Counted from the first letter of the stretch, positions 1-10,980 are shown. The stretch is 64,000 bases of DNA from Nitzschia sp. DOCU1 (GCA_951394045.1 OX595988.1:2743352-2807351); one strand, 5' to 3'. Numbers and translations: made by a program. Notes: generated from the sequence alone by a model not told the origin.

Positions 1-587
1 ACATTGTTGGCACTTTGGAAGGCTACTCCAAAGGATATGGAAGGGGTTGGCAATAAAAGCCCAACAAGAAAAAGAAGCAATCTTTGGCGATTTGGATCCA
101 TTTCAAATCGTGAAGTGTGGCTCAGTTGATTGGTCGGTATCGTTGTGGTGGTGGTTCCAATTTGGAAATAGAAACGCAGGTGCGCTTTGTCGCAAAGACT
201 CATCGACTCTGGGCGGCATCATGGTGACAAAACGCGATGGAAAAAAGATACCGGACTGCGGTGATCGGTGTCGACCGAACACGTGGAACCGACCCCTAGA
301 CATGACTGACTCGTACGACCACACCAAACTAGCCGCCGTTTGCGCGCTCACGTCGAATGAATGACCAAAATGACTACTAGCGCCGAAAAGAAGGGAATTC
401 TTCGCCAAATTCGGTGGCCCCCACCCCCACATCCAGTTGGGGGGGAGCAGACCTCCAACAAGAGTCAAGTCGATCGATTCGATTCCCACACACGTGTCGT
501 CACACGCACCCATTCGCTTTTGCGAACAGCATCCACTGGACCGCGCCCGCGGTGCATGCAGATCTGCTTCTTCTTTCGAGGCCGGTG
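1..587. other. upstream region of the receptor cyclase gene
   Basis: No gene can be supported here. Frames are open on both strands, but none has a recognisable domain, and they overlap in a way typical of chance frames. The region presumably holds the promoter and 5' leader of the receptor cyclase gene. The receptor frame itself stays open upstream of 588 but has no earlier ATG. Confidence 0.4.
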
Positions 588-3500
588 ATGATGGACACGG
601 AAGCAACGAAGCTTCCCATGGTACACAACAAAACTCCAAACGTAGCAGCAACAAAGTTAACCATCAATGTACAAAGGGGGTTGTCCGTCCTGCTAACAAT
701 GTTCCATTCAAGGACAATACGACAAGTTGCACTGCTTTCATTGCTTCTTTTATTACCAGCGCGTGGTTCAACGAATGGAAATGCCGGGCAATCGCATGTA
801 GAACGTGTCGCCCAGCAAAGCTCGCAATTGGTCGTGCCGTACCCTTCGGATCCCGACACTTGCAACTTTACGAAGACTAAATTCGACCCGTTCATCCACA
901 AGTCTACCTACACGATTGGTGTCCATGCTACCATCGGCTTGGATGATGCCTTTGACGAAACCCACACGATTTTAGGAAAATACCTGACAGCGACAGCGGG
1001 GCAGAAGTTTGATCCGGCGATTAATTTTACAGTGGTTCCCAACTATTTTGATGGGATCTTTGCCGCCATTGAAAATGAAGAAATGGATTTTCTGTATGCC
1101 AACCCTGGGGTTTATTCCTGTATTGGCACTCAAGTTGGTGCAACAGCCTTGGCAACAGTTATCAGAGAACTTGAAGTTCGAGGCTATAGTTGGGATCTGG
1201 ATGTCTATGGGGGTGTCATCGCCGTTCGGGTTGACAATGACGAAATCAACACTATACATGATCTAGAAAACAAGATCATTGGGGCTGGTGCGATTATTGA
1301 TCTGATGGGAGGCCAGATGCAACTTTATGAAATGGAGAAAGCTGGCATGTCGTACGTTAATGATCCCAAGCAAATGATCTTCACCAAGGACCAGATCGAC
1401 GTCGTCCGGGGTGTCTTGAGTGGTCGCTTTGACGTTGGATTTGTCCGCACCAATCAAATCGAGACTACCACAGATGAAAATGGTGAGCCAATCGATCCCA
1501 ATCTATTCAAGATTCTTGAACCAAATATTTACGTAATGGACTCGGGTGAGCTGTTTCCATTTCTGCACTCGACGGAAATTGTCCCCGAATGGCCAGTTGC
1601 CGCGCTGCCTAGCGTACCAGATGATGTTCAGCTTGCCGTCCAGCGTGCTCTGCTCGACTTTGGCCTCTACGCGCAGGTGGGTGAAGTGCTCAGGGACTGC
1701 AATGAGACATACAGTGAGAATTATTGCTCCTTGTTGTCGCCCAGAGATGTAATACCGAATGCGCCATGTGATACAACTAGAGAATTGGCCGCCTTGGCTG
1801 CAGAAGCAGTCCAAGAAAGTAGCATTTCGGGATTTCGAACGGCAAGGTCATACTTCGAACTCCGATCCGTACAAGAGGAGGGGGGCTTCTTGGTTCAAGA
1901 TGACAAGGGCGATTGGTATTGTACTCGGCCCACAAATCTTTATGAGGGAATCACGTGTCCAGAGGGGTACTTTAAAAGGCAAGAAGACGAGTTCCTCAAC
2001 GGATGTGCCCAGGTGGGATTGTCCTGTGATGATAATGTGGACTACGACTGCTTTTGCAGGCCCTGCGTCAAGGCTCATGAGGTCGACGTCTATTACCACG
2101 AAGACGGAGAGGAAGATCCCCATCTTGTCGAGTACTACGGAGAATCACTTCCGGGTTGCGAGAAAATGAGCATTTGCGCTACGGTTGCCCAGGGGGAGAC
2201 AATCACTCTTCGAATTTTCGACAACATGCTGCGACAAAACCCAAAAGTGACGGTGGTTTCACATGCGGGAGACAAGAATATCGATTTGGCGGTGACCCGC
2301 ATGGATGGAACATTTGCCTACGAGTTTTCAGTCTCTGACAAGATTGTACAAGTTCAAGTCATTGATGTCATGTTCGATGGCAAGCCAATTTCCCAATCAC
2401 CCATTCGAGTCGTGGTCGAGGCAACCGATTGCGAGGCAATTTATGGTGCTGGCAGTGATCGTGTTCCGGACGCCGACGGAAACTGCATTTGCGGGGGAAA
2501 CACCTATGATTTGGGTGGAAACTGTATAAAATCGGCGTCTTTCTTCTTGATCATTTTTGCCATCGTTGCGGTTGTTGTGGGAATTCTTGTCTTTGCCTTT
2601 TTGGGCTACAAAAAGAAGCAAAGCGATTCCATCTGGCACATCAATGTTGATGAGCTCCATTTCAACGAACCACCCGAAGTGATTGGGCAGGGTGGATTCG
2701 GAGTTGTCATCCTCGGGCAGTATAGAGGCACCAAGGTTGCTGTCAAGCGGGTTTTACCTCCAGCCACCAAAGTCAAAAGTCACAGCGCGACTCTGAAATC
2801 TGAAGAAAGTAATGGTGGGAGCAGCGCTGAAATTACCAGCATTCATAGCACCGAATCGTTTGGTAAGAAGAAGCCAAGCCGCCCAAAGAAAGAGAATGAT
2901 AGGAAGAATGTCAAGTTTGGCGAGACGACTAACTCTGGGGATCTGGAGGCACAATTGGGAAAGGGATCTGCCAGTTTCGAGGGGAAAAGAACCAGCTTGA
3001 GTGGATCCACTAAAGACTGGGAACGTCTCATTACAGGGTATCGTTCTGACAATGACATCTTAAGAGTTCTGGAGGCCGCCACAGCGTCTGGACACGGCAG
3101 TGACACGTTGATGAATCAGTCTTACAACAAGTCTGTAAGCATGAAGTTGATGCGCTTGCTCCCGATGCCACTTCGCTTTGATGAACATTCAAGACGTATC
3201 AATGAGTTCATTGTGGAGATGAGGTTGCTGTCCCGACTGCGTCACCCTTGCATCACTACAGTCATGGGTGCCGTCATTTCTCCCACAGTTGATCCGATGC
3301 TCGTCATGGAATTCATGGAATACGGTTCACTTCACGATCTCTTGCACAACGAGACAATGACTCCCGGTGGTGAAATCATCCTGCAAATCATCCGGGATAT
3401 TGTGCAGGGAGTCCAATTCTTGCACGCTTCCAGGCCACCAATTCTTCACGGGGATCTCAAGGCTAGGAATATTCTCGTCGACTCTCGTTTCCGTGCAAAA

Positions 3501-5780
3501 GTGGCCGATTTTGGGTTTTCGCATGTCAAGGCTGCCAAGAATCTCGATGTCCTTAAGGGCACTCCTTTCTACATGGCACCAGAGTACTTGCGGCGCCGCA
3601 CCGAATATACTACTGCCTGCGATATTTACTCCTTCGCCATGATCATTTATGAAATTTACGCGCGGGCAACGCCGTTCGAAGGTGAAGATCCTCGCAAGGT
3701 ACTGCCCAAGGTCTGTCATCCCCGAGTCAACAAACGACCACCTATCCCTGAAAGCTGCCCACCCAAGATGGTCGACTTGATGAAGAAGTGCTGGAGTGCG
3801 AATTCTTTCTTCCGACCGTCGGCAAAGGATATTGATTATGTCCTGGTGGAAATGAACTCGCAGGATACCGAACCCATCGAAAGTGCCACTGAACACATCC
3901 GCGAGAGCTTGAAGCGAAAGCCGACGTCATTGTATGATGTTTTCCCGAAGCACGTTGCCGACGCACTCAACGCTGGCAAGAAAGTCGAAGCCGAATCACA
4001 CGAGATTGTGACCATTGTCTTTTCAGATATCGTCGGGTTCACTACGATCTCGCAGAAGTTCACGCCCATGAAAGTTTCCAACATGCTGGATCGTCTGTAC
4101 CAAAAATTCGACGCGCTCGCTGATAAGCACCATGTCTTTAAAGTGGAGACAATCGGCGACGCGTACATGGGCGTCACAAATCTGGACGGCAGCGAATTTG
4201 AGACCCATGTTAAGCAGATTGCAGAGTACGCGCAAGACGCCGTCCGAGCTGCTTCTCAGACTCTCCTTGATGAGGACGATCCTTCGATGGGATGCGTTCA
4301 GATCCGTGTAGGTTTTAACTCCGGACCAGTCGTCAGCAATGTTATTGGGTCTCTCAATCCACGTTATGGATTGTTTGGGGACACGGTCAATACGGCCTCG
4401 CGAATGGAGTCGAATTCCATGCCTGGCAAGATTCAATGTTCACTTACCTCGGCCCAGCTTCTGGAAACGCAAGCCCCAGATATTCCAATCACGTTGCGGG
4501 GAATGATCAAGGTCAAGGGAAAAGGGAAAATGAAAACTTACTGGGTCGGAGACGACGACTTGATGACTCCGATGGCTCCAAACCCGATGCTGTTATCACC
4601 GGAATCCATTTCGGAGCACGATCCTACCCTAGTGGAAGAGTCCGAAAGAGAATTGGAAGAGCAAATGATTACTAGCCAAGGGCCTGTTCATACGGATCAG
4701 CCAGAAGGCGACATGGAAAGCGGGGTGTTGGGCAACAAAGAACCCATGTCGACAACTGACGCGATTCCGACTCAAATGGAGAAAGTTTCGGAAAGAGACC
4801 TCCATGATGAGCCGCCAGTTGAACTAGAGGCTGGGGTGCTGAGCAGCAAAGAACCGATGCTAATAACCGAGGCGATTCCGAATCAAATGGAGGATGTTTC
4901 CGAGAGAGACCTCGACGATTGGCCGCCAGTTGAACTAGAGGCTGTTTCAGCCGCCCAGACTCAAGAAGAAACGAGAGACGTAAAAGAAGAAGCGGTGGAG
5001 CGCGAGGAGTCCACCAAGGCGGCGTCGGAGCAGGAATCGCTATCTATTGACCAGGGGCCCGCTCCTGCCGCCGAAACCAAGGTTGAAGGACAAATGGAGT
5101 GCGAGGAGCCCACCAAGGAGGCGTCGGAGCATGAATCTCCACCTATTGACCAGAAGCCCAGTCCTGCCGCCGAAACCGAAGGAGAAGGGCAAAAGGAAGA
5201 CAAAGCTGCCGACCACACGCCCAATGAGAGCACTGACGACGACTCTGATGCGGACGCATCTTCTGACTGGGAAATGCTACCAGTGGTGCCAGAAGACGAA
5301 CCAATCTATAACGGGGAACAACCATCAGACATCATGGAAGAAGAAGAATTAGGGGAACTGCACGACCACGGAGGCATGATCCTACATGACAATGATGAAA
5401 CAATGGGGGAAGCCCACCTGGCGGCCAATGACAGCCATACTCAAGACGAACCGTCGAAAGAAGTCGAAGACAGTACTATTGACGATAAAAGGCCAAGCGA
5501 AGAAATTGTCTTTTGCAAGGAGTCTGCCGACGAAAGCGACGGGGATCGATCTGCGGATCAGTCTGATGATGTCACGCATGACACTCACACGACCCATTCA
5601 GTTTCCATTGGATCGTCTTCGGACGAAAGAGATCACTTTATTGGAGTTCACACTACTACTTCTGGATCCAAGCGTCAAATGTCCGCTCAAGTTCAGATGG
5701 ACGGCACCGTCAAGGTGGTCAAACAGCAGTCTAACGCTGAGGCGGCCATGGAATTGTTGGCAAATTTAATGCCGTTCTAA
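588..5780 (+). CDS. receptor protein kinase / guanylyl cyclase with phosphonate-binding-like ectodomain
   Basis: Single-exon gene of 1730 residues when read from the first ATG at 588. A start at 699 would put a clean signal peptide (core LLSLLLLLPA) at the N-terminus and may be the true one. Order of parts: an extracellular domain resembling periplasmic phosphonate-binding proteins (about residues 105-380), a cysteine-rich stretch, one membrane span (about 648-672), a kinase domain (GQGGFG loop near 700, VAVK near 717, a charged insert of about 120 residues, HGDLKARN near 954, DFG near 974, APE), a class III cyclase (FSDIVGFT near 1145, ETIGDAYM near 1187, GDTVNTASRME near 1264), then a long acidic tail with repeated segments. 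The layout is that of animal receptor guanylyl cyclases: an extracellular ligand drives cGMP synthesis at the plasma membrane. Here the kinase keeps Lys, Asp and DFG, so it may be active rather than a pseudokinase. The ligand and the GTP preference are inference. Confidence 0.9.
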   Translation: MMDTEATKLPMVHNKTPNVAATKLTINVQRGLSVLLTMFHSRTIRQVALLSLLLLLPARGSTNGNAGQSHVERVAQQSSQLVVPYPSDPDTCNFTKTKFDPFIHKSTYTIGVHATIGLDDAFDETHTILGKYLTATAGQKFDPAINFTVVPNYFDGIFAAIENEEMDFLYANPGVYSCIGTQVGATALATVIRELEVRGYSWDLDVYGGVIAVRVDNDEINTIHDLENKIIGAGAIIDLMGGQMQLYEMEKAGMSYVNDPKQMIFTKDQIDVVRGVLSGRFDVGFVRTNQIETTTDENGEPIDPNLFKILEPNIYVMDSGELFPFLHSTEIVPEWPVAALPSVPDDVQLAVQRALLDFGLYAQVGEVLRDCNETYSENYCSLLSPRDVIPNAPCDTTRELAALAAEAVQESSISGFRTARSYFELRSVQEEGGFLVQDDKGDWYCTRPTNLYEGITCPEGYFKRQEDEFLNGCAQVGLSCDDNVDYDCFCRPCVKAHEVDVYYHEDGEEDPHLVEYYGESLPGCEKMSICATVAQGETITLRIFDNMLRQNPKVTVVSHAGDKNIDLAVTRMDGTFAYEFSVSDKIVQVQVIDVMFDGKPISQSPIRVVVEATDCEAIYGAGSDRVPDADGNCICGGNTYDLGGNCIKSASFFLIIFAIVAVVVGILVFAFLGYKKKQSDSIWHINVDELHFNEPPEVIGQGGFGVVILGQYRGTKVAVKRVLPPATKVKSHSATLKSEESNGGSSAEITSIHSTESFGKKKPSRPKKENDRKNVKFGETTNSGDLEAQLGKGSASFEGKRTSLSGSTKDWERLITGYRSDNDILRVLEAATASGHGSDTLMNQSYNKSVSMKLMRLLPMPLRFDEHSRRINEFIVEMRLLSRLRHPCITTVMGAVISPTVDPMLVMEFMEYGSLHDLLHNETMTPGGEIILQIIRDIVQGVQFLHASRPPILHGDLKARNILVDSRFRAKVADFGFSHVKAAKNLDVLKGTPFYMAPEYLRRRTEYTTACDIYSFAMIIYEIYARATPFEGEDPRKVLPKVCHPRVNKRPPIPESCPPKMVDLMKKCWSANSFFRPSAKDIDYVLVEMNSQDTEPIESATEHIRESLKRKPTSLYDVFPKHVADALNAGKKVEAESHEIVTIVFSDIVGFTTISQKFTPMKVSNMLDRLYQKFDALADKHHVFKVETIGDAYMGVTNLDGSEFETHVKQIAEYAQDAVRAASQTLLDEDDPSMGCVQIRVGFNSGPVVSNVIGSLNPRYGLFGDTVNTASRMESNSMPGKIQCSLTSAQLLETQAPDIPITLRGMIKVKGKGKMKTYWVGDDDLMTPMAPNPMLLSPESISEHDPTLVEESERELEEQMITSQGPVHTDQPEGDMESGVLGNKEPMSTTDAIPTQMEKVSERDLHDEPPVELEAGVLSSKEPMLITEAIPNQMEDVSERDLDDWPPVELEAVSAAQTQEETRDVKEEAVEREESTKAASEQESLSIDQGPAPAAETKVEGQMECEEPTKEASEHESPPIDQKPSPAAETEGEGQKEDKAADHTPNESTDDDSDADASSDWEMLPVVPEDEPIYNGEQPSDIMEEEELGELHDHGGMILHDNDETMGEAHLAANDSHTQDEPSKEVEDSTIDDKRPSEEIVFCKESADESDGDRSADQSDDVTHDTHTTHSVSIGSSSDERDHFIGVHTTTSGSKRQMSAQVQMDGTVKVVKQQSNAEAAMELLANLMPF

Positions 5781-5880
5781 ACCTCCAAATACTGTTTCGT
5801 TGCGTTTGGCGCACTATCGAATATCCTGGCGTTTCATGTCAACTTTAGAGTAATATCAATGTAAATGTAATGTAATACTA

Positions 5881-5947
5881 TCATAACCAGCGCAGGGGGA
5901 TACCTTCCTTGTCCTGGATCTTAGTCTTGACGTTGTCAATGTCATCC
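5881..5947 (-). pseudogene. ubiquitin fragment (relic)
   Basis: On the minus strand a frame reads DIDNVKTKIQDKEGIP and then loses similarity and stops (LRWL, TGA). This stretch matches the central part of ubiquitin almost exactly. Neither the N-terminal beta strands nor the C-terminal LRLRGG tail is visible nearby. It is best read as a leftover piece of a ubiquitin gene lying 100 bp downstream of the receptor cyclase stop codon. The frame is open for 88 codons, so an odd ubiquitin-like gene is not excluded. Confidence 0.5.
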
Positions 5948-6262
5948 AGCGCTACACAGGTATGCACGGTACTGTAGCTATCGGGTCGATCGTTAACCGC
6001 TAGTCGGGTCAGTCTAAATTGTGACATCGTGCGTCCGTCGTGCGTTCTGTCAAGGCACAGGGGAAGGCTGACGCGCACGGACGTTAAAAAACCGCTGCTG
6101 CGCGTGACATTTCCAATAATCCAAACGGAAATTTGAAAAATAGCCACCAGCGGAACGTTGGAAGAAATCGCCGACGATGATGATTGGGTCTATCGAAGGA
6201 ATAATCACCGTCAAGCAGCAGACAGAATCTGTGTTTCTTTACCTGTTTTATATTCCACGGCA

Positions 6263-7390
6263 ATGCAACGTCTCGTTTCTTTCTTGCATCGATTAGTGAT
6301 CTTCGTGCTTTTGTCCATTTCCATTTTCCCTGCACCTTGCACATCCAATCGTTCTCGATCACTACGACAAAGACGAAAAGGGCAAATGGATCCATCACGG
6401 CTTCGTTCCTACATTCAAAAGGACCTTGTTCCAGCCGTCTCGACATTTATCAAGCACGATGTCCCTACCATTGGCACGGGCCTGGCAGTAGGATGCTTTG
6501 CCTCACATTCCATCTTTAGACTGTCGACGTACACCCAAAAGATGCTTGGCATCTCTACGGGCACCAAAGTATTAGCACGTGCCATGGGAGTTCCCACCGT
6601 CTGCCTCGTTTCCTTGGCAAGTTATCATGGGACGACTTTGGCTCAAGCATGGACTCGGAATCCAGCATTGATCCGAGATCCCAAATCTTCGTTGCGGATG
6701 TTGGCTGCGTCCCCATCTCGAGCTGGCGAATATTATGAAATCTCGCCAAGCATTCGACTTCCCAAGAGGGATGTTCATGTGTAAGTACTCATTCAAATGC
6801 TTTGGAATTGAGAAAATTGAAAGTATGACTCACTTGCCTCCCCCGATTCTTGAATTAGTTGCATGACTGGATTGCTCATGTTCAAGTGTTTGGGTGGAAG
6901 ATTCTGGCAAATTGCGCCGAGTAGCTACACAAAACCTGGTAGTTTTGGACTACAATCTCTCCCTGCTACCGAAAAATACATTGGAGACCGCCAGAAGAGC
7001 GCTTTGAGTAAGATATATAAAAGGGATGGCTGTCACACGTGCGGCACAAAAAGTGGCACACCTCGCGGGGATCACATGCCACCCAAATCAGTTGGCGAAA
7101 TTATGGCAGAGGGAGGAAAGCCACCTGATTATCGATTTTTTGCCCAGTGTCAGACATGCAGCGATAACCAGGGAGGTATTCTTAAAACGGCAAAGGGCAA
7201 TCTACAATCGTATTGGGACTTTACCAAAAAGATTCGTTTCTTAGAGAACTCGGGTGGTGTTGCCGGCGCTTCTTACAACCACGCAGCACGGCCTCGATTC
7301 TACCATTTGACGGGAGGGATTATTGGAGGGATGGCAATGCTAGATCAAAAGGTAAAGAAACAGTTTGGAACATGGTTTGCAACATGGTAG
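6263..7390 (+). CDS. membrane protein with CxxCG...GDHMPP...CxxCS zinc-site motif
   Basis: Two exons, 6263-6780 and 6859-7390, joined by a 78-nt intron (GTAAGT...TTAG) in phase 2. The start at 6263 gives a signal-anchor-like N-terminus (LVIFVLLSISIFPAP). Other hydrophobic stretches follow (TIGTGLAVGCFASHS, and GGIIGGMAML near the C-terminus). The second exon holds CHTCG, then GDHMPP about ten residues later, then CQTCSDNQGG. Paired CxxC motifs with a DH between them suggest a treble-clef or HNH-type metal site. I do not recognise the family with certainty. The protein may be a membrane-tethered zinc protein or nuclease-fold relative; catalysis is not established. Confidence 0.7.
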
Positions 7391-7648
7391 TGAGCAGGCA
7401 TGCTGTACACGCCGCTGAGGAGCCGTCACTGCATCAAAATGAGTTGCTGGTGCATGGCTACCAAATCTATCATCCACAGATCATAGATAGATCTGAAACT
7501 TAATTAAATAGATGCACTCAAGTGAAAGCGCTAATGAAAGTTATGACTGAATGCACAAACGTTGTACCTGGTAGACTCTTCGATCCATGCTAAAAGGCCG
7601 AGTGACCAGTCATCTCACGACTGCTCTTCTGTCCACCGTTTGGTCTCC
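7391..7648. other. convergent intergenic region
   Basis: Short spacer between the stop codons of two convergent genes. It probably holds both 3' untranslated regions. Nothing else is seen. Confidence 0.4.
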
Positions 7649-10469
7649 TCAATTCTTCGCGTAAAAGCACCCCATTGCCTTTCGGCGGACATTGTTCATC
7701 TTGGAGGTGGCCAAAGCTTGCTTCAGTCTCGTCTGAGCGTCTAGCAGCATTTCTACCATTTCGCTGACCTCCTGGCCTCTTGCCGCCATGTAGTGGTATT
7801 CTTTTCCTTTCTGCATACCAGGATTAAGCTGACTCGCCTCCAAATCCTCTTCCTCCCGTTGTTGATCATCGCGCTGTTGCTTCTTCAGCCTTCTACCCTC
7901 GGCGCGCTTTCGACGTGCCAGAAGGAATGAAATGCACTTGTGACACATGAAATCGTCTTCTGGCTCTGGGTCCTTGACCGTAAAGCGTTTTCGGATACAC
8001 TTCAGGTGCTCGGCATTGGTGCAAAAGTCGCAACATACCAACTCGCCCCCAGTTTTGCAGAGCGCGCAAACATTTCCGTGGTTGTCCTCATGATTGCGCT
8101 TCATACTTGGAAAGCGACCAGAATCGACTTCATCTGCCAACGCACTAGTATCAATGATGGGAGGCAAGGGTTTGGGCGGCGGCGGCGGTCGAGCCGGTTT
8201 GAGTCGACGGCGATGTCGACGGCGGCCAGGTTCAGCAAGTTGTCCCCTTTTCCTCCGTGGTTTCTTGAATCCAAGTGACTTGAAAACTCCCTTGTACATC
8301 GAGCCGTGCTTCTGATTTGCGGCAATCCTCTCATACTCTCGTTTTTCGGCCTGAAACCTTTTCTGGAGATGTTCCAGAAGTGCTCCGGGTTCATCCACTG
8401 ACAAGTCACCTAAAACTTCTGATTCGTTGACCTCCATGCTATCGCCGCCAGTGTCCGGTGCTTCGCTACCCCAACCCACCAAAGCAGGAAGCTTCAAGTC
8501 ATCAGAGAATTCCATGTCTGCCTTGACAACCTTGAAGCCGAGACTTATAAGAACTTCGGGGTACATAGGTTTGGGCCTAATCTTCTTCCGCTTCTTTCTC
8601 TTGTCGGACTTGCCGGCAGCATTTCGTGGAAGCATTTCCAGAACGTTCTGTTTATCAGATGCGATCGCTTTGGCTGCAACCTCGATACTTTCTTCACGGT
8701 CCCTTCGCTTTTGACCCTCCACGGCATTCTTCTGGATACAAGCTTTGTTGATGGCATGATATTTTACTCCAGCTTGTGTAGCAAAGTGACGTCCACAATC
8801 ACGGCATTCATACACTGGCAATTCTCCATTGTAGCGGTCCTTCAACAGCTTGCGCTGTAAGAATAGGCGAGTCGGAGATTTGCCCTGATTTCCCTCGCCC
8901 CTCAATTTATCGCTTGTTTCTCCGTCAGAAAAGAACCGTCCACGCGTGTCAGGGACCAAGATGCATTCGATGATCCGATCGGGGCAGAAGTTATCTGGAA
9001 GAGCAGGATCCTTGGGCAGTGGCTGCGTCAAGAGAATCTGTTTGGTTTGTTTCTTGTGACTAGGATCACCATCAAAGTAGGCATCAAACATGGATTTCTT
9101 GGTCAGTTGGCCATTCTGATAGAGTTTGTTGACATTACTCCGCCGAACCCGGGAATTTGCTGCGATAATGGTCATAACCTTTGCATTTTGACTCTCAACT
9201 CTGGGCTTGGCCGCCTGATACGATTTTACTTGATTGAGTAGATTATCAGGAATATCCCCTGTCGGAATGGCGCGGTCATCCTTGACTACCTCCACTACGC
9301 CAAATTGAGTAACGAACTGCATGCCAGGCTTCAACGTGTCCATGCTCACCGCCTTGTCCTTCTTCTTTCTCGATGTACCTGGCAGCAGACAAACTTTGTG
9401 CTCTACCAAATAGAGAGTAAGATGAGTGAGAATATGCGCAACTCTTCGTCTCGCCGATTCCTTTCATCCGAGTAGCTCTTATGAAGAACTTACCGACATG
9501 GTAGTCACGGCCTAGGACGGACGTAAACTCTCGTTTGCAGTGAGGGCAAGTACGCGTTTCCAGGGGACCACGAAAGCGTTTGGACGCTGGGCCGTCCAAA
9601 GCCCCCTTTCTAGACTTTCCACGTTTGCGTTTGGATCTAGCCAGTACGTCCGGATCCGTGCATTGTTCGATCCGGCACACCCAGTTGTCTGCAAACCGAA
9701 AACGGGTAATGTGAGTAACGAGTTTCAAACGCAAAACTTTGGCTGCACGCCATATGTTACACATACCCACATGATACTGCAGTCCCAACCTGGTAGACAT
9801 GATCTTGTTGCAGTGCGGACAAGTTCGTTGTGCCAAGGGACCACGTCCTGGAACCTCCTTGCTACTACGCGAGGATTTCTTCTTGGCGCGGGGTTTAGAA
9901 GCACGCTGACTCGAGTAACTCTCATCTCCACTTGAAGCTGCTGCATCGTTCTTGTAATCATCGTCTTCACTATCACTCTCAATAACAATTTGTTTTGTTC
10001 CTTGTGCAACCGGCTTGGACTTTGTTGGGGAGGACCGTCGTTTGCGGCTTGCAGGTTTCGGCATTTCGGGTTCTTTGATACTTTCAGGCTCCATCGAACG
10101 CCGTTCTCTCGAAGATCTTCGAAGACTGGCAATTTGTTTCTTTGCTGGTGGCGGCGTGGACTCTGCAGGGGATGACCGTCGTTTACGGGTTGCAGGTTTC
10201 GGCTTGTCGGCTGCCTCCACTTTGATGCTTTCAGGCTCCGTCGAAGATCGTGAACGCCGATCACTTGAGGATCTTTGACGACTCGGGGAAGCGGCCTTTT
10301 GGGCCTCCTGAGTTAATTTTATGGCTGGCCTCTTCATCACCGTCGCTTCCTCCTCCTCCATGTCATCGTCCCCACCATCACCAGGGCGGTCCTCGTCGGT
10401 GGGTGATGTTGCGACGGCAACTTGCTCATTGGCCCGTTTTCGACCACGCGTTGCTGCACGTTTCGGCAT
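7649..10469 (-). CDS. nuclear C2HC zinc-finger and PHD-finger protein
   Basis: Three exons on the minus strand, 10469-9767, 9688-9494 and 9402-7649, with introns of 78 and 91 nt, both in phase 1; about 883 residues. The N-terminus is Arg/Lys/Ser rich with SP and RRSSP repeats, typical of a disordered nuclear protein. Three fingers follow the rule C-x2-C-x12-H-x5-C: CPHCNKIM...YHV, CPHCKREF...YHV and CRDCGRHF...YHA. Each of the first two is split by an intron directly after YHV, and splicing restores the final Cys (VDNWVC, VEHKVC). Near the C-terminus is a PHD finger (CALCKTGGELVCCDFC... CHKC), which in known proteins reads histone H3 tails. A role in chromatin is inferred from the domains. 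The frame is open up to an ATG at 10814, but the start at 10469 is the better one. Confidence 0.82.
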
Positions 10470-10980
10470 ATTCTCTCTCCTGTCTTCTTTGCACGTTTTC
10501 ACTAACAATCCTAAAGTGTAGTGCCACAGTGCAGCGGCTGCAAAGCCATTGCTCACGCTGACAATACGGATCATTGCATCAACTCTCAAAAGGTTGCAAA
10601 ATCCGTGTGTTGTGGCCGCCATCTGCAAAAAGCGCTGTTGGCGGACGTGTCCGATGACGTCCGCTAAAATGACTTCTTCGATCTGGATAATGCCACTTCG
10701 CCAACTTCTCACCACTGGCTGTAGTGGCGGCGTCGCCGTGTGGTTGGTGGCACGATTCCATTCCACATCCTTTTCTTCTCCGACGATGACAGCCTCACAT
10801 TCCTCCTTTGACATTAAGCCTTTTTCAATACACTTGCATCGTCAAAGAGTCAACACAACTCTGGTGTTACCATCTATTGAGATCCTTGCAATCGACCATT
10901 CATTAAGAGTTGGCGTCAGTTTGATTTGACTGGCAACGAAATTTCTACCACCCCCGGAACGAGAAAGCAACAAACATATC
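10470..10980. promoter_or_regulatory. divergent upstream region
   Basis: About 510 bp between the start codons of two divergent genes, the zinc-finger/PHD gene and the twin-CX9C gene. It must hold both promoters. No defined motif was recognised. The minus-strand frame remains open to 10814. Confidence 0.4.

Noticed and set aside
103..654. Minus-strand frame of 183 codons
   Set aside because: It overlaps the upstream region and start of the receptor cyclase, has no domain, and its composition looks like a shadow of GC-rich sequence.
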